NCBI GenBank assembly: GCA_030295235.1
Contig: AP026128.1
Coordinates: forward strand, 1,054,001 to 1,118,000
DNA length: 64,000 nucleotides
Direction of reading: 5' to 3'
Origin: Fistulifera solaris
Taxonomy: Eukaryota; Bacillariophyta; Bacillariophyceae; Naviculales; Stauroneidaceae
Shown here: piece after piece, positions 19,885 to 30,773 of the stretch
How positions within the stretch are numbered: the stretch's first letter is position 1
How the letters are laid out: each line of letters starts with the position of its first letter
Program-made: the position numbers and the translations under genes
The notes under the pieces: generated by a model
What the model was told of the DNA's origin: nothing
What the model saw: only the letters and a program-made list of their open reading frames with translations
The model's database searches: none

Positions 19885-20649
19885 ATGCCATCCTCTAGTC
19901 TGGACGGTATTCTGTTGCGACAAACATGGTTTCTCTATCATCTACCTCCCACAACTCACGCCAGGCGAAAACAGCTCACCGACAAGAAAGCCTCGCGAGC
20001 ATTACAGAGTGTGGGTGAGAACACAACCTACGTATCATGGAAGTCCGCTAGTAAAGAAGCGAAAAGTCACGATTATTCCATATGGCACTTACAGTCATTC
20101 TCGAAAGAAGATGAAACGATGGTCGCAGAAGTCGTGGCGTTTTGGGAGGAACGAATTTGCTTTGCTCGAGGAAAAGCGAACTGGTACAAAGCAGCGATTC
20201 GGTGGATAGGATGCGAGGATCATCGCTGTCAGTGGAGTCAGACCGAAATGACGTTGATGGTAGCGCAATTGCTTCGCGACTCTGTTCGAGAGAAAGACGG
20301 CACGGCCACCACTCTTGTGTTTCAGGTTCCGGCGCATTTGATTGATTGCGGCTTGGAGACAGTTTCGTTGAGTATCCCGCCAGCAAACATGAGTCAATTT
20401 TGTCAGAGTATAGAAGAGAGCCGTCCTTTGGGAGAAGATGGCTTTCCAGTCATCCGGGCGTTGCAAAACTTTGTGCGGCAAAATTTCAATCTGAATCTAC
20501 AAACCTTTCGTCTCACGAAGTTCACAACCCCGCAAGCTTCCATAGACCAGGATGGTCGAATTCAACCTTTAAATGGTGTGTCCGCGCTTGTGAAAATTGT
20601 AGCAGAACGACTAGCAACTCGTCACGGAGGCTCTATTGGAAATAATTGA
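19885..20649 (+). CDS. Unknown soluble protein, 254 residues
   Basis: An intact frame from ATG 19885, unrecognised. Composition is protein-like with well-spaced aromatic and charged residues, including FWEERICFARGKANWYKAAIRW near 90-110, a helical MTLMVAQLLRDSV segment, and RALQNFVRQNFNLNLQTFR near 195. There is no signal peptide and no membrane segment. Its ATG follows the preceding stop by only 3 bp, so either the genes overlap in their untranslated regions or the C2-protein tail has been mis-read and the real gap is larger. Antisense frames of 112 and 128 codons overlap it and look like shadows. Confidence 0.55.
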   Translation: MPSSSLDGILLRQTWFLYHLPPTTHARRKQLTDKKASRALQSVGENTTYVSWKSASKEAKSHDYSIWHLQSFSKEDETMVAEVVAFWEERICFARGKANWYKAAIRWIGCEDHRCQWSQTEMTLMVAQLLRDSVREKDGTATTLVFQVPAHLIDCGLETVSLSIPPANMSQFCQSIEESRPLGEDGFPVIRALQNFVRQNFNLNLQTFRLTKFTTPQASIDQDGRIQPLNGVSALVKIVAERLATRHGGSIGNN

Positions 20650-21512
20650 GGGAGATATACGCGGTCTGTGGAGTCGGTCGTTTTATGAAAGAATACTCCG
20701 TACTTACTATCCCCTACTGTCATGGTTCTTCTGAATCTGGACCTTGATTGAAATCCGATTGATGAAAAGTTAATTGCCATGTGCATGAGATCTATTTCTG
20801 TGGCAAGGTCCGGAGTATTAAGTGAGGGTCTTTGACAATGATCCTATTCTTCCGAGATAATCTTAATTTTCATAATCTACCTGCGATCCAACCTTCCGAC
20901 GCTGTTGAGAGTTTTAAACATAACAGCTATGCTTCTTATCTTTGACGTCAATGATTGTAAAAGATCTTTCCTGTTTTCGAGTGCAATTTTCTTGGTGTCG
21001 GCCTCGCTAGGACTACCCTCTATTTTACATCGAAAAAAATTAACCGTGGTCGACATTTATGTCATTCAAACAGGCGACTTCATCTTCTGCTTCACAGCGC
21101 TACAAACTTCGTGATGGTGCTATGAGCGACGATGAATCATCTACAATTGAATCAAGCTCTTCTGGCGTTCAAAACCCCTTCATTTGATCCCCTTTGAGTT
21201 GATACCGCTGTTGTTATTAACAAATGGCGGGGTTGAGGCTTAATCCAATTTTCACTGCGCTTACAATGCAGTTGTCGATTTTCTAGAAATGGGTCCTAAG
21301 AACGGACTATACTACATACATAGTTCGTATCAATAGTTGTGTTGGGACTGGATTGTTGATGTGAGTCATGAATGACGTGGACCGTTATCATTTTATCATC
21401 GAGAAAATAAGCATTTGCATTTACTTGTAAGTTAGCGAAATCGATGAGTTGCTTATCAATTAGCAAAAAGATCACGACATTTATCGTAAATAGTAAAGCC
21501 ACATGACTAGTG
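20650..21512. other. Gene-free gap
   Basis: 863 bp, AT-rich, with only short frames, the longest being 69 codons at 20905-21114. That one has a hydrophobic stretch but no convincing start context. No repeat is apparent. Confidence 0.4.
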
Positions 21513-22529
21513 ATGGCTTCAGGTCGACGGGAAGAGATAACGATTACGGAAAGCAGGGCCGAATGGGTGAAACATTTAGTGACAAAAGATGACTCGTTCC
21601 ATGTTCACAAAACACTTGGCATACTTTGCTTGCTTTCCTACGTTATCCGCTTCAGTCGATTTTCCTCCAAAGAATCGGATATGATGTTTGGGGCACACCC
21701 GGAATACACGCTTCCAACGCTTATGCTGCACATGCTACTGAATCTGTCTTCGTTTGAATTCAAAATACCACCCAAACGCATTTCTTCTGGCTACCGAATC
21801 TGGCCAGAATATCGAATTCATTCTTTCGTATTTCTTATGCGATCTTTATCATCAATGGCATTGACGTGGTACGAGACCGTTTACAATCTACCTCCCGACT
21901 TTCGATGGAATTTATTGATTGTGTTGGCGACAATGGCTGCTGCCGACTACGGATCGTCCATCAGTGGCCATCGCTCGGGGTTCGCTCGCGAGTTAGACGT
22001 TCAACCGGCCGTCAGATACTTTTTCTCGATCATGCAGTTCGGGGCCACAACAGTCAGTCTCCATGGGATACGACGGTTTTCCTTGCATTATATTTTTTGC
22101 ATGATCATTCAATGCAACGCATTCCTCATGACAATTCGGCGGAAGAATTTGGCGTCACACACGCTCCTGGTGGGTCTCTATGGAATTATGTTAGCCACGG
22201 GATTTGTTCTGGCCAATATCGAGCTACTACGACATCCCCTGCATCATCTCCTTCTCGTTGCATCATGTAGTGCTCTAGCCATTTCTATACGGTTGAGTCC
22301 GAATGTTGGTCTTTTGCAACCATTGCAGAACAAATACATTCTCTGGAGTGCCGTGTGGTGTTTCCTTCAAATCGTGCGTGGGTTTGAGTCTTCTGTTGGT
22401 GGCAACCAGCTTCTGTTGACAGCACTTGCAGGTTTCTTCGTGGTCACCCATTTATCCATGGCATGGGTGGGAGTGCTTTATTGTCGAAAAACGAGTCGGA
22501 GCATCAATCACAACAAGCGCATAAAGTAA
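21513..22529 (+). CDS. Polytopic membrane protein of unknown function
   Basis: A 338-residue, intron-free protein from ATG 21513. A charged N-terminus (about 35 residues) precedes HKTLGILCLLSYVIRF, then HMLLNLSSFEFKIP, GYRIWPEYRIHSFVF, WNLLIVLATMAAADYG, HYIFCMIIQCNAFLM, HTLLVGLYGIMLATGFVL, HHLLLVASCSALAISIRL, and a last TM near LLLTALAGFFVVTHLSMAW. I count seven or eight membrane spans, many capped by His. I recognise no named family. The regular His placement might mark a metal or heme site, but no complete histidine box of a desaturase (HxxxH, HxxHH) is present. Confidence 0.75.
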   Translation: MASGRREEITITESRAEWVKHLVTKDDSFHVHKTLGILCLLSYVIRFSRFSSKESDMMFGAHPEYTLPTLMLHMLLNLSSFEFKIPPKRISSGYRIWPEYRIHSFVFLMRSLSSMALTWYETVYNLPPDFRWNLLIVLATMAAADYGSSISGHRSGFARELDVQPAVRYFFSIMQFGATTVSLHGIRRFSLHYIFCMIIQCNAFLMTIRRKNLASHTLLVGLYGIMLATGFVLANIELLRHPLHHLLLVASCSALAISIRLSPNVGLLQPLQNKYILWSAVWCFLQIVRGFESSVGGNQLLLTALAGFFVVTHLSMAWVGVLYCRKTSRSINHNKRIK

Positions 22530-22806
22530 GCTAACAATTCCAAACTTAAAACCAAGACAAGTAGTTTTCTTTCCTCGAAAGAAAAGAGTAGCCGGCTGCG
22601 CCAAACGCTGGAGCGCTGAGTCAATAAATGACAAACAATGCTCCACATGAGAATATTCTTGGATAAAGCATCCTCACTATCATGTCATCACGTGACTCAA
22701 AATCTGAAATGACATGATTGAGCCGCTCACATACGATATTGTGAAACAGAGTTGCATAGAAGGAATAAAAGAACGATTTTATCTAAGAAGGCTTGACTCT
22801 GCGACA
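22530..22806. other. Short convergent gap
   Basis: Shared 3' region between the membrane protein and the leftward PWWP-like gene. A rightward frame at 22714-23271 runs antisense over the acidic tail of that gene and is a shadow. Confidence 0.5.
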
Positions 22807-25800
22807 CTACATCCCATCATTCTGAGTAAACCAGTCCATCTTAGAAGCTGCTTTGGCCTCCTCTTCAGTAAATTGCATTGGATCAAGAAAGGTGTCATGT
22901 TCCTCTATTTCCCCAAAGGTAACATGGCCTTGACTTTTCTCTTCCTGTCCCAAATGATCCATGTATTGCGTCAGCGGCTGGTCCTGTGTCAAGTAAAATT
23001 CAAACATGCGCTCATCATGATCTGCTTCGGATGTCGGATGATCGGACGGGTAAGCTGTACACTCGGACTGTTGCTGCTTCTCTGTCTCGGACACCATAGC
23101 AAGCGGGCCGTCAATTTCAGAGCGTGGCTCTTCTTGTTCTACTTCAGCATGCAAGTCATCGACTACAGCAGGTTCATCTTGTTCTGCGTCCGCAAATACT
23201 TCAGCTTGCGAGTCATCGATATCAGCTGCTTCTTTTTGCTCTACGTTCACCGATTTCTCAGCCTGCGATAATTCTTCTGCCTCTACGGTTCCAGATACCT
23301 CAGAATGAAGGTCTTCACTTCCAGGACGCGCCACTTCTTTTTCTTCTTTCGAAGAAAACTCGCTTTGCGAGCCATTGACTTCAAGAGCCTCGTCTTGTTC
23401 TACGTCTGTCGACATTGAAACGTCCTTGCACAAGGTTTGCGATGGTTTTTCCACTTGTTCGTGTGACGCACTTCCGTCGTTGAGTTCGATGTGCTCTGAA
23501 TTTGACTCACTTTGCTGCTCGATCTGCATCTCTGCTACATCTACTTGTGAGTCGTCATTCACAAAACAGGCTTTCTTCGCTTTCTTTCCTGGAGAAAGGA
23601 TCAATGCATGAATTCCAATGTTTTGCAAGCTTTCGCGGCGTCTTTTGGTCCGCCCTCCCTGCTTTGAAGGCGTCTTGAAGGCTGGAATTTGCTCATCGAC
23701 ACGAGCCATGGTGAGCAGAATGTCAACCCAGTCGGATAAATCTACATCAAATTTTTTATATGAATGGACTCCAATTTCCTCTGCCCCGTTTATACTCCAC
23801 ACAGCATGCGAGCGGCAATACTCGAAGAGCTGCGTCAAGGTGAAGCTTCGTCGCGTGAGCCGGTTCCTGTCCGCTCCTGGAAGGTAGTAGTCTCCGTCTA
23901 AGCATCCAAAACCCAAAGTTTGCAATACCTTTACAACCTTTTGTCCGTCAACACCTTGGCTTTAGGAAGACGGGACATGAAAGCCTTGTGATCGAGGTTG
24001 ATGTAGCAGCACCAGCGATGTAGCATCTGTAATTCAGCCTTATCAAGCTCGCATTTCTTGTTCTCAAAATCGACAATGTAGTTCTGGATCATGTAACGCC
24101 GCACCTCCTCAAGAGTGAACTGCATTCCACTTATGGCTGGGTGGACGATAATGTGACTGCCTTGATCCTGGAAACCGAGCTTCTTCAAGATTCCGTGAAC
24201 CATTGCATCAATCACTCCTCCTACGTATTCTTGGTGCCAAGCTAGGGGAGAACTCTTCGGCTTGTCAGCACTCGGCTGCTTGCGCTCCTTTGCTTTTTGG
24301 ACAGGCGAGCATTCAACATCTGTCGATGATTTCTGGGTAGGAGGAGCTTTGCCTTGGTTCCCAATCATTACCGACAGCTTGATCGTCGGATCCACTAATG
24401 CATTTAAGAAATTCATGTCAAGTTTGCGCATTGATTGATTGGGGAGCGGCGCAGTGTTGGAAGCGGCCCAAAGACGAAGTTTAGTGTAACGCTGGTGGTC
24501 AGGAGAGTAGGCTTTGATCTTGGAGACGAACGCAAGATGGTGGAGTGAAACCCGCGTTCCATCCTTATTGTTTTCCACGGGTTCAAGGATAGCGGCATAG
24601 TCGAGCGCCCATCCCAAAAATGCTCTGAAATCGGTCTGCAAGCGTTCTTCTCGAAAATAATGAAGGCCATGTATACGTCCATTGCGAATAACATTCGGGA
24701 TGAAGAATTCACCGGCAATTTCCTCGAATCCGAACTCTCTCAGCATACTGACAATCTCGTCGGACGAAAGATGTTCATGTTTCTGCAGTTGAGCCCGTGT
24801 CACCATGGAAACGTTTGCCAAGCGAACCCAAGTAGTGACCTTTTCTAGCTCTGCGGCTTTCAATTTGTGGACGTTCGGGATACCGTATCTCGCCAAGAAC
24901 ACAGGTAGTCCGACCAGTGAAAACTGGGAGGAAAGGCTTTCGGTAATCTTGAAACTCATAGTGTTTTCGTCGATTGGTTGAAACCCGACTTTTTGTAGCA
25001 ATGCGATTACCTCGGTGGGGGACGGAACAGACAAACTGGATGTGCCCTTCTTTTTCTGCGTTTGGCCAGTCGCTGGAACATTTTTATCACTTTTGCCATT
25101 CTTGCGATCTTTCAAAGTGCTCGTGTCTCGCTTTTTCCGATGCGACGAACTGGGCGTCTTCTTAGTGGCTTTCGTTTTGCGCGGTTCAGGAGAATAAGGA
25201 TCTTCGTCAGAGGCTTCATCCTCTAAATCAAGTCGACGAGGCCGTGCGTTGGAGATGGATGGCCGCGAATAATAGCTTCGATTGTCTTCGACTTCAGCGA
25301 TATAAGCGTCCAAAGCGTCGTGTAGACTCGTAAAGTAGTCTTTACCAAGAGTTCCTTCGCCCTTCTTCGCCCCAGGTCGCAAATAGAGATAATTTTGAAG
25401 GGCATTCCCTTTGACGATCTTCCATCCTTCGCGTTCCAACGTAGAAGCGTTCACTCTGACATCCGAGACGTCGGATGACTCGGGCAAGGGCTGACCGGGG
25501 TCCATCGGCTTCGTACGACCATCGGGAGTTGTCACAGCATCATTCTTGGCTTCTTCACTGGGATTCCAGCCGTACGTTTCACGCAAGTATTCTTCCAATT
25601 CGTGGCGCTGAAAGCTTCGTTTGCCCAAGTAGCTCGGCTGACTGTATACCATATCCATGTCTCTGTTGCGATGCAGGTACCAGCCCTCATCCTCCAACTT
25701 GTCCCAAGCGACTTCGAAAGAGGCATCGAGGTCAAAAGGTGCGGTCTCGTAACCTGTATCCATGGGCATGGGTCCGTCGTCCGGTGTCGCTTCTTCCGTG

Positions 25801-26510
25801 GACGAGTTGACCGGATCACTGTTCTGCGTCGGCTTCGAGTTGATGGGCGTCTCTGAACGTGTCTCTCGAGCTGCGTTATTCGCTGATGAGTTGACAGGAG
25901 CCTGATCGTTTGGAAGAGCCGCATCGGGGGTCTCCGGGGTATTCTTCGTGTCTTCGGCACTTTCGGAGGGCGGCTGCTGTGTCGTCATCGCCAGACGGCT
26001 CACTTCTGAATCTATCGGACTCGCCTGTGCTGCTGCCGATGATTTCTGAATCGTTTCTGGGCTTACATGCGGTGCTCCTCTCACCTTTGTGGGGCTGTCG
26101 TCGATCCGATATTCCTTTGAAGCCAGCTTTTGCAAAACGACGCCCCGGAGCGTTTTGTTTAAAGCGCTCTGAAACTCCGCGGGTGTGATCTTGTAAAAAT
26201 CTTTGACATTTATCACCGTCAGTGGCTCAATGTTCTCCGTATTATCGACGGGAAACCACCAACTCTTTCCCGGTGGCTTGTTCGGATGGGCGAGGACACA
26301 AACGACCGGTTTGACGGGGTACGTCGGGTCGCATTCGAGAAGGTACTGCTGAAGAATCTCGCCATGAAAATCCGACTTGTAGTTCTCCTGCGTCATGTAT
26401 TCTTGCGCAATCTGGTGCGAGGGATAGTGAATGGCCGGCCACCACATGTTCTCTTCCTGCAGCTTGTACATGACAATCGTTCCCGGATGCTTCTGCGAGC
26501 TTTGCGTCAT
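22807..26510 (-). CDS. Large nuclear-type protein: PWWP-like domain plus six repeat modules
   Basis: Read as one gene of ~1234 residues from ATG 26510, joined across a T run at 23939-23942 where one extra A (sense) links VLTDK to KVVKVLQTLGFG. The N-terminus (residues ~8-110) resembles a PWWP/Tudor-like barrel: GTIVMYKLQEENMWWPAIHY and KSWWFPVD. Six copies of a ~45-residue module follow: KLEDEGWYLH, LEREGWKIV, LLQKVGFQPI, MLREFGFEEI, ILKKLGFQDQ and VLQTLGFGCL. Each goes on to a Y/F-x-P segment and a helical F...L..Y. The C-terminal third is acidic with repeated Glu/Val/Asp tracts, with a basic nuclear-import-like patch GGRTKRRRES before it. PWWP domains read methylated histone tails on DNA, so a chromatin role is inferred. 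The family is unnamed to me. Confidence 0.72.
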
Positions 26511-27269
26511 GTTGATGACCTTGTTATTGCCGCCGTAGCAAGTGAAAGTAGACACGTCGTGAATTTAGAAGATAGAAGACACAAAGCACGAAGAAAAGGA
26601 AGCAAGATCAGAAGGAATGCTCTTCAACAATGATGAAAGTCCTTCGATCAAGTGTGTCAATGAAACAATGAAAAAGTTCGTTGATGCACAGTTGCACTGA
26701 GAAACCGACTTCGGATTTAAACTTACCGTTGTACTTTTGACGCTAGAGTACGTAGATGCTAAGAACCGGCGGACGCGCAGAGGGGAGTTTTTGAAAGGTT
26801 TATTTAGTCTTGTGCGCGCCGGTCGGGTCAGAACGGAGTAGTTTGAAACCTTGTTTCGAACGGAAAGCAAGATTGCGCTCTTTTGAATAGAGTTGAGGTT
26901 TTTGGTGGGGCCAAAAAGGACACAAGTCACAAAGGACGAAAGAGACATTAATGACTATATTTGTTTCTGTAGAACGTATCTTTACACTATAATTGTACAT
27001 TGCGACGTTCCATGGAAACATGGAAACGAAATGGACATTATAACCGACTTACACAGTATAGATTATAGTAGTTTTATAAGTCAGAAGGGCCGAACACCGA
27101 ACATGTTACATCATCCGCGTGTGCGGTGTGCGGTGCGTGCGCTTGCTGCTTTTGCATGGAGGCTGGGACGAGAGCGAGGAGTTTTTCCGATGGCCGATTG
27201 CCTGATGTTATGTTGCTAATGTTGATGAAAGGCATGGATTCGAAATAATCATCATCATCGTTACTTACC
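26511..27269. promoter_or_regulatory. Divergent region between PWWP-like gene and kinase B
   Basis: A gap of 759 bp between two divergent starts. Short frames on both strands lack features. No repeat is found. It should hold both promoters. Confidence 0.4.
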
Positions 27270-28554
27270 ATGGTACACCCTCTCATGGGACCAAAATCAT
27301 TAATACAAGAGAATGGCGACGGCGTGAAGAAAAAATCAGAGGGACACATGAAACGCTCCGTTAGTGCCACCACGCAACCATCCACAAGTCGGGAAGACAG
27401 TGCTTCCACCTTGCAACAATTATCAGAAGACTTAGCACGCAAATTAGTAATACGGACAGAAGAAAGAGTATCGCAAGTATTAAACAAGTCGGCTCTTCGA
27501 AAACGAAGCCGATTACGTGAAATCGAGACGTTTACGATAGATGACTTGACTGTTGGCGAATTTATTGCGAGCGGAGGATTTTCCGACGTCTTCGCAATCC
27601 GCTCATTCAACAAAAAGACGGAACTCACATCGGAGGCTAAGAAGGACAGACAATATGTGCTCAAGCATCTCAACCCGGGTCTCGTCGCAGATCGGCGAAA
27701 ATTAGCGGTGGGGGCAAAGGATTTGGCTTTGGAAGCTCATTTCCTCTCTTCACTGGATCACAAACATATCATCGGATTACGGGGTTGGCCCAAAGCTGGA
27801 CTTTCTAGTTTTATCGAGAGTGGGAGAATAGAAGGCTTTTTTCTTGTCTTAGACCGATTAAATGAAACACTCACAAATCGCATCGGAGCATGGCATCGAG
27901 AAGCGAAAGAACAAAGAGCCAACGGTAGCATTCCATCTTCGACGCGAAGAAAATTCTTTGCTCAGCGGCTCAAAGCAGCCATTCAAGTGGCATCCGCGCT
28001 AGAATACCTTCACGAAAATCGCATCGTCTTTCGAGACTTAAAACCGTAAGTTCATTCCAGTCGGTAATTTCATTGCTCATCGGTGCTTGTTTTTTCTTAC
28101 CCTATTGATCGCAGCGGGAACGTCGGATTCAACCAGAATAACACATTAAAACTATTTGACTTTGGATTGGCTGTCGAACTCCCGGAAGACAGTGGCCTAG
28201 ACTCCACCCACATTTTGCCTGGAAAGACAGGAACTCCCCGCTATATGTCGGTAGAGGTGATAGAAGCAAAGCCGTACAACGTCAAAGCCGACGTCTTTTC
28301 CTTCTCGGTGTTACTATGGGAAATGATTGCCTTGCAAAAAACCTTACAAAGGCCTCCCCGGTGAAGTCGTTATGCAACAAGTGGTTAACAATGCGAGACC
28401 GCAGATTCCCAAGGAATGGCCAACGGAGCTTCGCGAACTACTCAAATTGGGCTGGGCGGCTTCCATTGAGACTAGACCGCACATGAAAGTTTTACGACAA
28501 GAGCTGATGAGGATGCGAATCAAATGCTTGTCAGAGGTGTCGCAATCGAAGTAA
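27270..28554 (+). CDS. Protein kinase B (one intron, one run-associated frame break)
   Basis: A 404-residue kinase, paralogue of the gene at 8225-9391. Exons are 27270-28045 and 28115-28554, with a 69-nt GTAAGT...GCAG intron falling inside DLKP/GNV. Motifs: GEFIASGGFSDVF (glycine loop), YVLKHL (beta3 Lys), LDHKHIIGLRGW, FRDLKPGNVGF (HRD as FRD), FDFGLAVEL, PGKTGTPRYMSVEV, and KADVFSFSVLLWE. The frame breaks at the A run 28336-28341; one A fewer continues ALQKPYKGLPGE and brings the total to 405 codons. The last 60 residues (PTELRELLKLGW, RPHMKVLRQEL) are the usual C-lobe end. The N-terminal 80 residues are Ser/Thr/Lys-rich. Substrate unknown. The GLRGW and LAVELP blocks are shared with kinase A and may define a lineage-specific family. 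Confidence 0.85.
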
Positions 28555-28680
28555 CGGCGAAACTACCTAAGAAACGCTGGTCAACTGCAAAAATGAATTC
28601 GAATAATTGAGCATTGATGAGCTACTCCATCGTTTGCGCTTGGATCTATACCTCATCTATCTATACAGCAGTATACTTGT

Positions 28681-30354
28681 CTAGTAAGTTTTAGCAAATA
28701 CTTCAGCATCCATGAGAGATAGTTCATGCCGCATCAGATCCACGAGAAGTCGTTCATCGTATTCTTCCCGGATAGTATCGCGCGGCAACCAATGAACTCG
28801 GAGGTGACTCATGGCATTGAACAAGTCCCAGTCCAACATGGCTGGTTTATACGTCATTTTATTATTTTTCACTCCCCCACGCTCACTGTAGTATAGGAAC
28901 ACGCTTGTTCCAGCCGGAAGAAACATGGCTGTCACAGCTCCGCCCCCACACAGAGTGACAAAAATGGAAGCATCGTGCGCGATCGCCAGTTGTTCCTGGA
29001 GCGAGTGATTTCGAAATACGTAGCCTTCTACTTGTGCTGCGGGTAAAAACTCTCTCGTAATCTGAATCTGTCGTTCAAAGTCCAAATTTCGATTATAAAT
29101 GTCCGACGACTTCTGGGAAAAGACAATTCGATGGCGTATGTAGCCGTCTGCATCGACGCGGTGGTGCAACAAAAGCTCTTTTCCAATAAATCCCATGTTG
29201 TGCATCATAAAGTTTCGGAATGCGTACAATGAACCTCCTCTGCCGTGGTTGTGTGTAATTAGATAGTCCTCTTCTTCCCATCCGTGCATTTTGTTGATGC
29301 CGTGATCGGTGAGCGATGCAATGCCGGCCACACCGGTACGGGCACAGACAATATCGGGGCCATTGGCGTTGTGCTTGTGAAAGCTGAAATCTTGCGTCGT
29401 TGTGAATTGGTACGGGTAATGTTTCCCTACCAGTAAGCCAAGGAATTTGTTCATCATCTTCCGACACAATTCAGTCTTTTCTGGCCGTAAGTCACACGAA
29501 GCCCACAATCCTTTTCCACCCTTGAGAACGTAACGCATTGGGAACAAAAACGTATTGCTGAAGCCTGGGGCATCTAAATCAAGCGGCGGTAATAGCTGAA
29601 ACATATCCAACAACGTGTATATGGGAAAGAAATCATCCCATACCAAGTGTCCCGGATTCGCTCCATTCATCGAATGAAAAGGTATCCATATGATCCACTC
29701 CGGGAGTGCGTAATATGAATCAATCGAATTCGAGTCTTGTATACTGGGAAACCATTTGAGTCGCCCTATGCCATTTTCTTTGTCTCCCCATTTGAGATTG
29801 GTACCCCCGAGTGACAAGGATTGCAGCGTCATATTGTTGCGACGCAGGGCGCTGGAAATATGCAGAAATTCTCGTTGTCGCAAATACTGAGCGAGTCGCT
29901 GCTCTCGTGGTGAATCAAACAAAGCGAACTCTTGGGACGTCGTGTTGAAACACAAATTATGAAATCGACAGGACCGTTGTTTCCAAGCATTTGGTTGATA
30001 ATTTTCTCCGACGCAATGAACGTGTGATGTGGGCGATCCTTTTTCTAAGTAAATGGGGACTTTGTTGAAAAATCCATCCGCTTTTCGATTGGGTAATTTG
30101 AATTGCGCAGACGATGAAGAAGAAAATGATGTGTAATCAGGAAGGGTCAATTGATTGGATTGATTGACGACGACGGAAAGGAAAAATGGGAAAACAATAA
30201 ATTGAGCGACGACCACAAGAGTAAGAACTCCAACGAGTGTTACGACTCTCGTCTTTCGCATCGGAGCGCGACGCTGTTTAGAGGAAAGAACGTCTATGAA
30301 ATGAGAGAAGGTGCGAATTGTTAGAGAAAGAACACAACAGCAAACGGACATCAT
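28681..30354 (-). CDS. GT61-family glycosyltransferase, type II membrane protein
   Basis: A 557-residue Golgi-type protein. A short basic cytosolic segment precedes one membrane anchor (TLVGVLTLVVVAQFIVFPFFL, residues ~40-60), then a lumenal stem and catalytic part. The C-terminal region carries the DUF563/GT61 signature: DASIFVTLCGGGAVTAMFLPAG, followed by SVFLYYSERGG. Cys pairs (CVGENY, CRFHNLC) near 115-135 are typical of the family. GT61 enzymes include plant xylosyl/arabinosyl transferases and the O-linked GlcNAc transferase EOGT. The acceptor here is unknown. Two Met codons start the frame (30354 and 30351); a Met at ~32 (MRKTRVV) just before the anchor may be the true start. No frame break. 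Confidence 0.83.
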   Translation of the reverse strand: MMSVCCCVLSLTIRTFSHFIDVLSSKQRRAPMRKTRVVTLVGVLTLVVVAQFIVFPFFLSVVVNQSNQLTLPDYTSFSSSSSAQFKLPNRKADGFFNKVPIYLEKGSPTSHVHCVGENYQPNAWKQRSCRFHNLCFNTTSQEFALFDSPREQRLAQYLRQREFLHISSALRRNNMTLQSLSLGGTNLKWGDKENGIGRLKWFPSIQDSNSIDSYYALPEWIIWIPFHSMNGANPGHLVWDDFFPIYTLLDMFQLLPPLDLDAPGFSNTFLFPMRYVLKGGKGLWASCDLRPEKTELCRKMMNKFLGLLVGKHYPYQFTTTQDFSFHKHNANGPDIVCARTGVAGIASLTDHGINKMHGWEEEDYLITHNHGRGGSLYAFRNFMMHNMGFIGKELLLHHRVDADGYIRHRIVFSQKSSDIYNRNLDFERQIQITREFLPAAQVEGYVFRNHSLQEQLAIAHDASIFVTLCGGGAVTAMFLPAGTSVFLYYSERGGVKNNKMTYKPAMLDWDLFNAMSHLRVHWLPRDTIREEYDERLLVDLMRHELSLMDAEVFAKTY

Positions 30355-30773
30355 GGAGAAAGAACTGACCTCTTGACGGAAATCCTGGTTGTTGAGGCGG
30401 TTGAAGTGACATCTTGCCTTACACCGTATCGTCTGACCTTATCTTGAATAGTTGGTTGGTGTCCGGTATGAAAAGGATGTAATTAACATGACTTAGAAGT
30501 GCAGTGTCGTTCTCTTGTTGCCTTCAAATTCATTTTGTGAATGTACTTTAGTGACCAAAACCAGTCATGCATGCTCCATTTCACTTTTTGAGTCACGAGT
30601 CTCAGGGAGGAAAAAGTCTGTCCGATGGATGTCGTTGCGCCATCAAAATTGAGTGACGCATGTCATCGAGTAAACAGAAAATCTGGGAGTGACGCCAAGA
30701 AAGATCGCAGGTCGCAGTCGCAAAGAAAAAAAATGTGTCTTTCTCGCAAAATCAAAATTGCTCAACTCATATA
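30355..30773. promoter_or_regulatory. Divergent region upstream of GT61 and the plastid unknown
   Basis: 419 bp between divergent starts; promoters expected, no gene or repeat recognised. Confidence 0.35.

Noticed and set aside
22714-23271. A 185-codon rightward frame rich in Leu and Phe
   Set aside because: It is the antisense of the acidic Glu/Val tract of the PWWP-like gene, whose leftward frame has clear domain structure.
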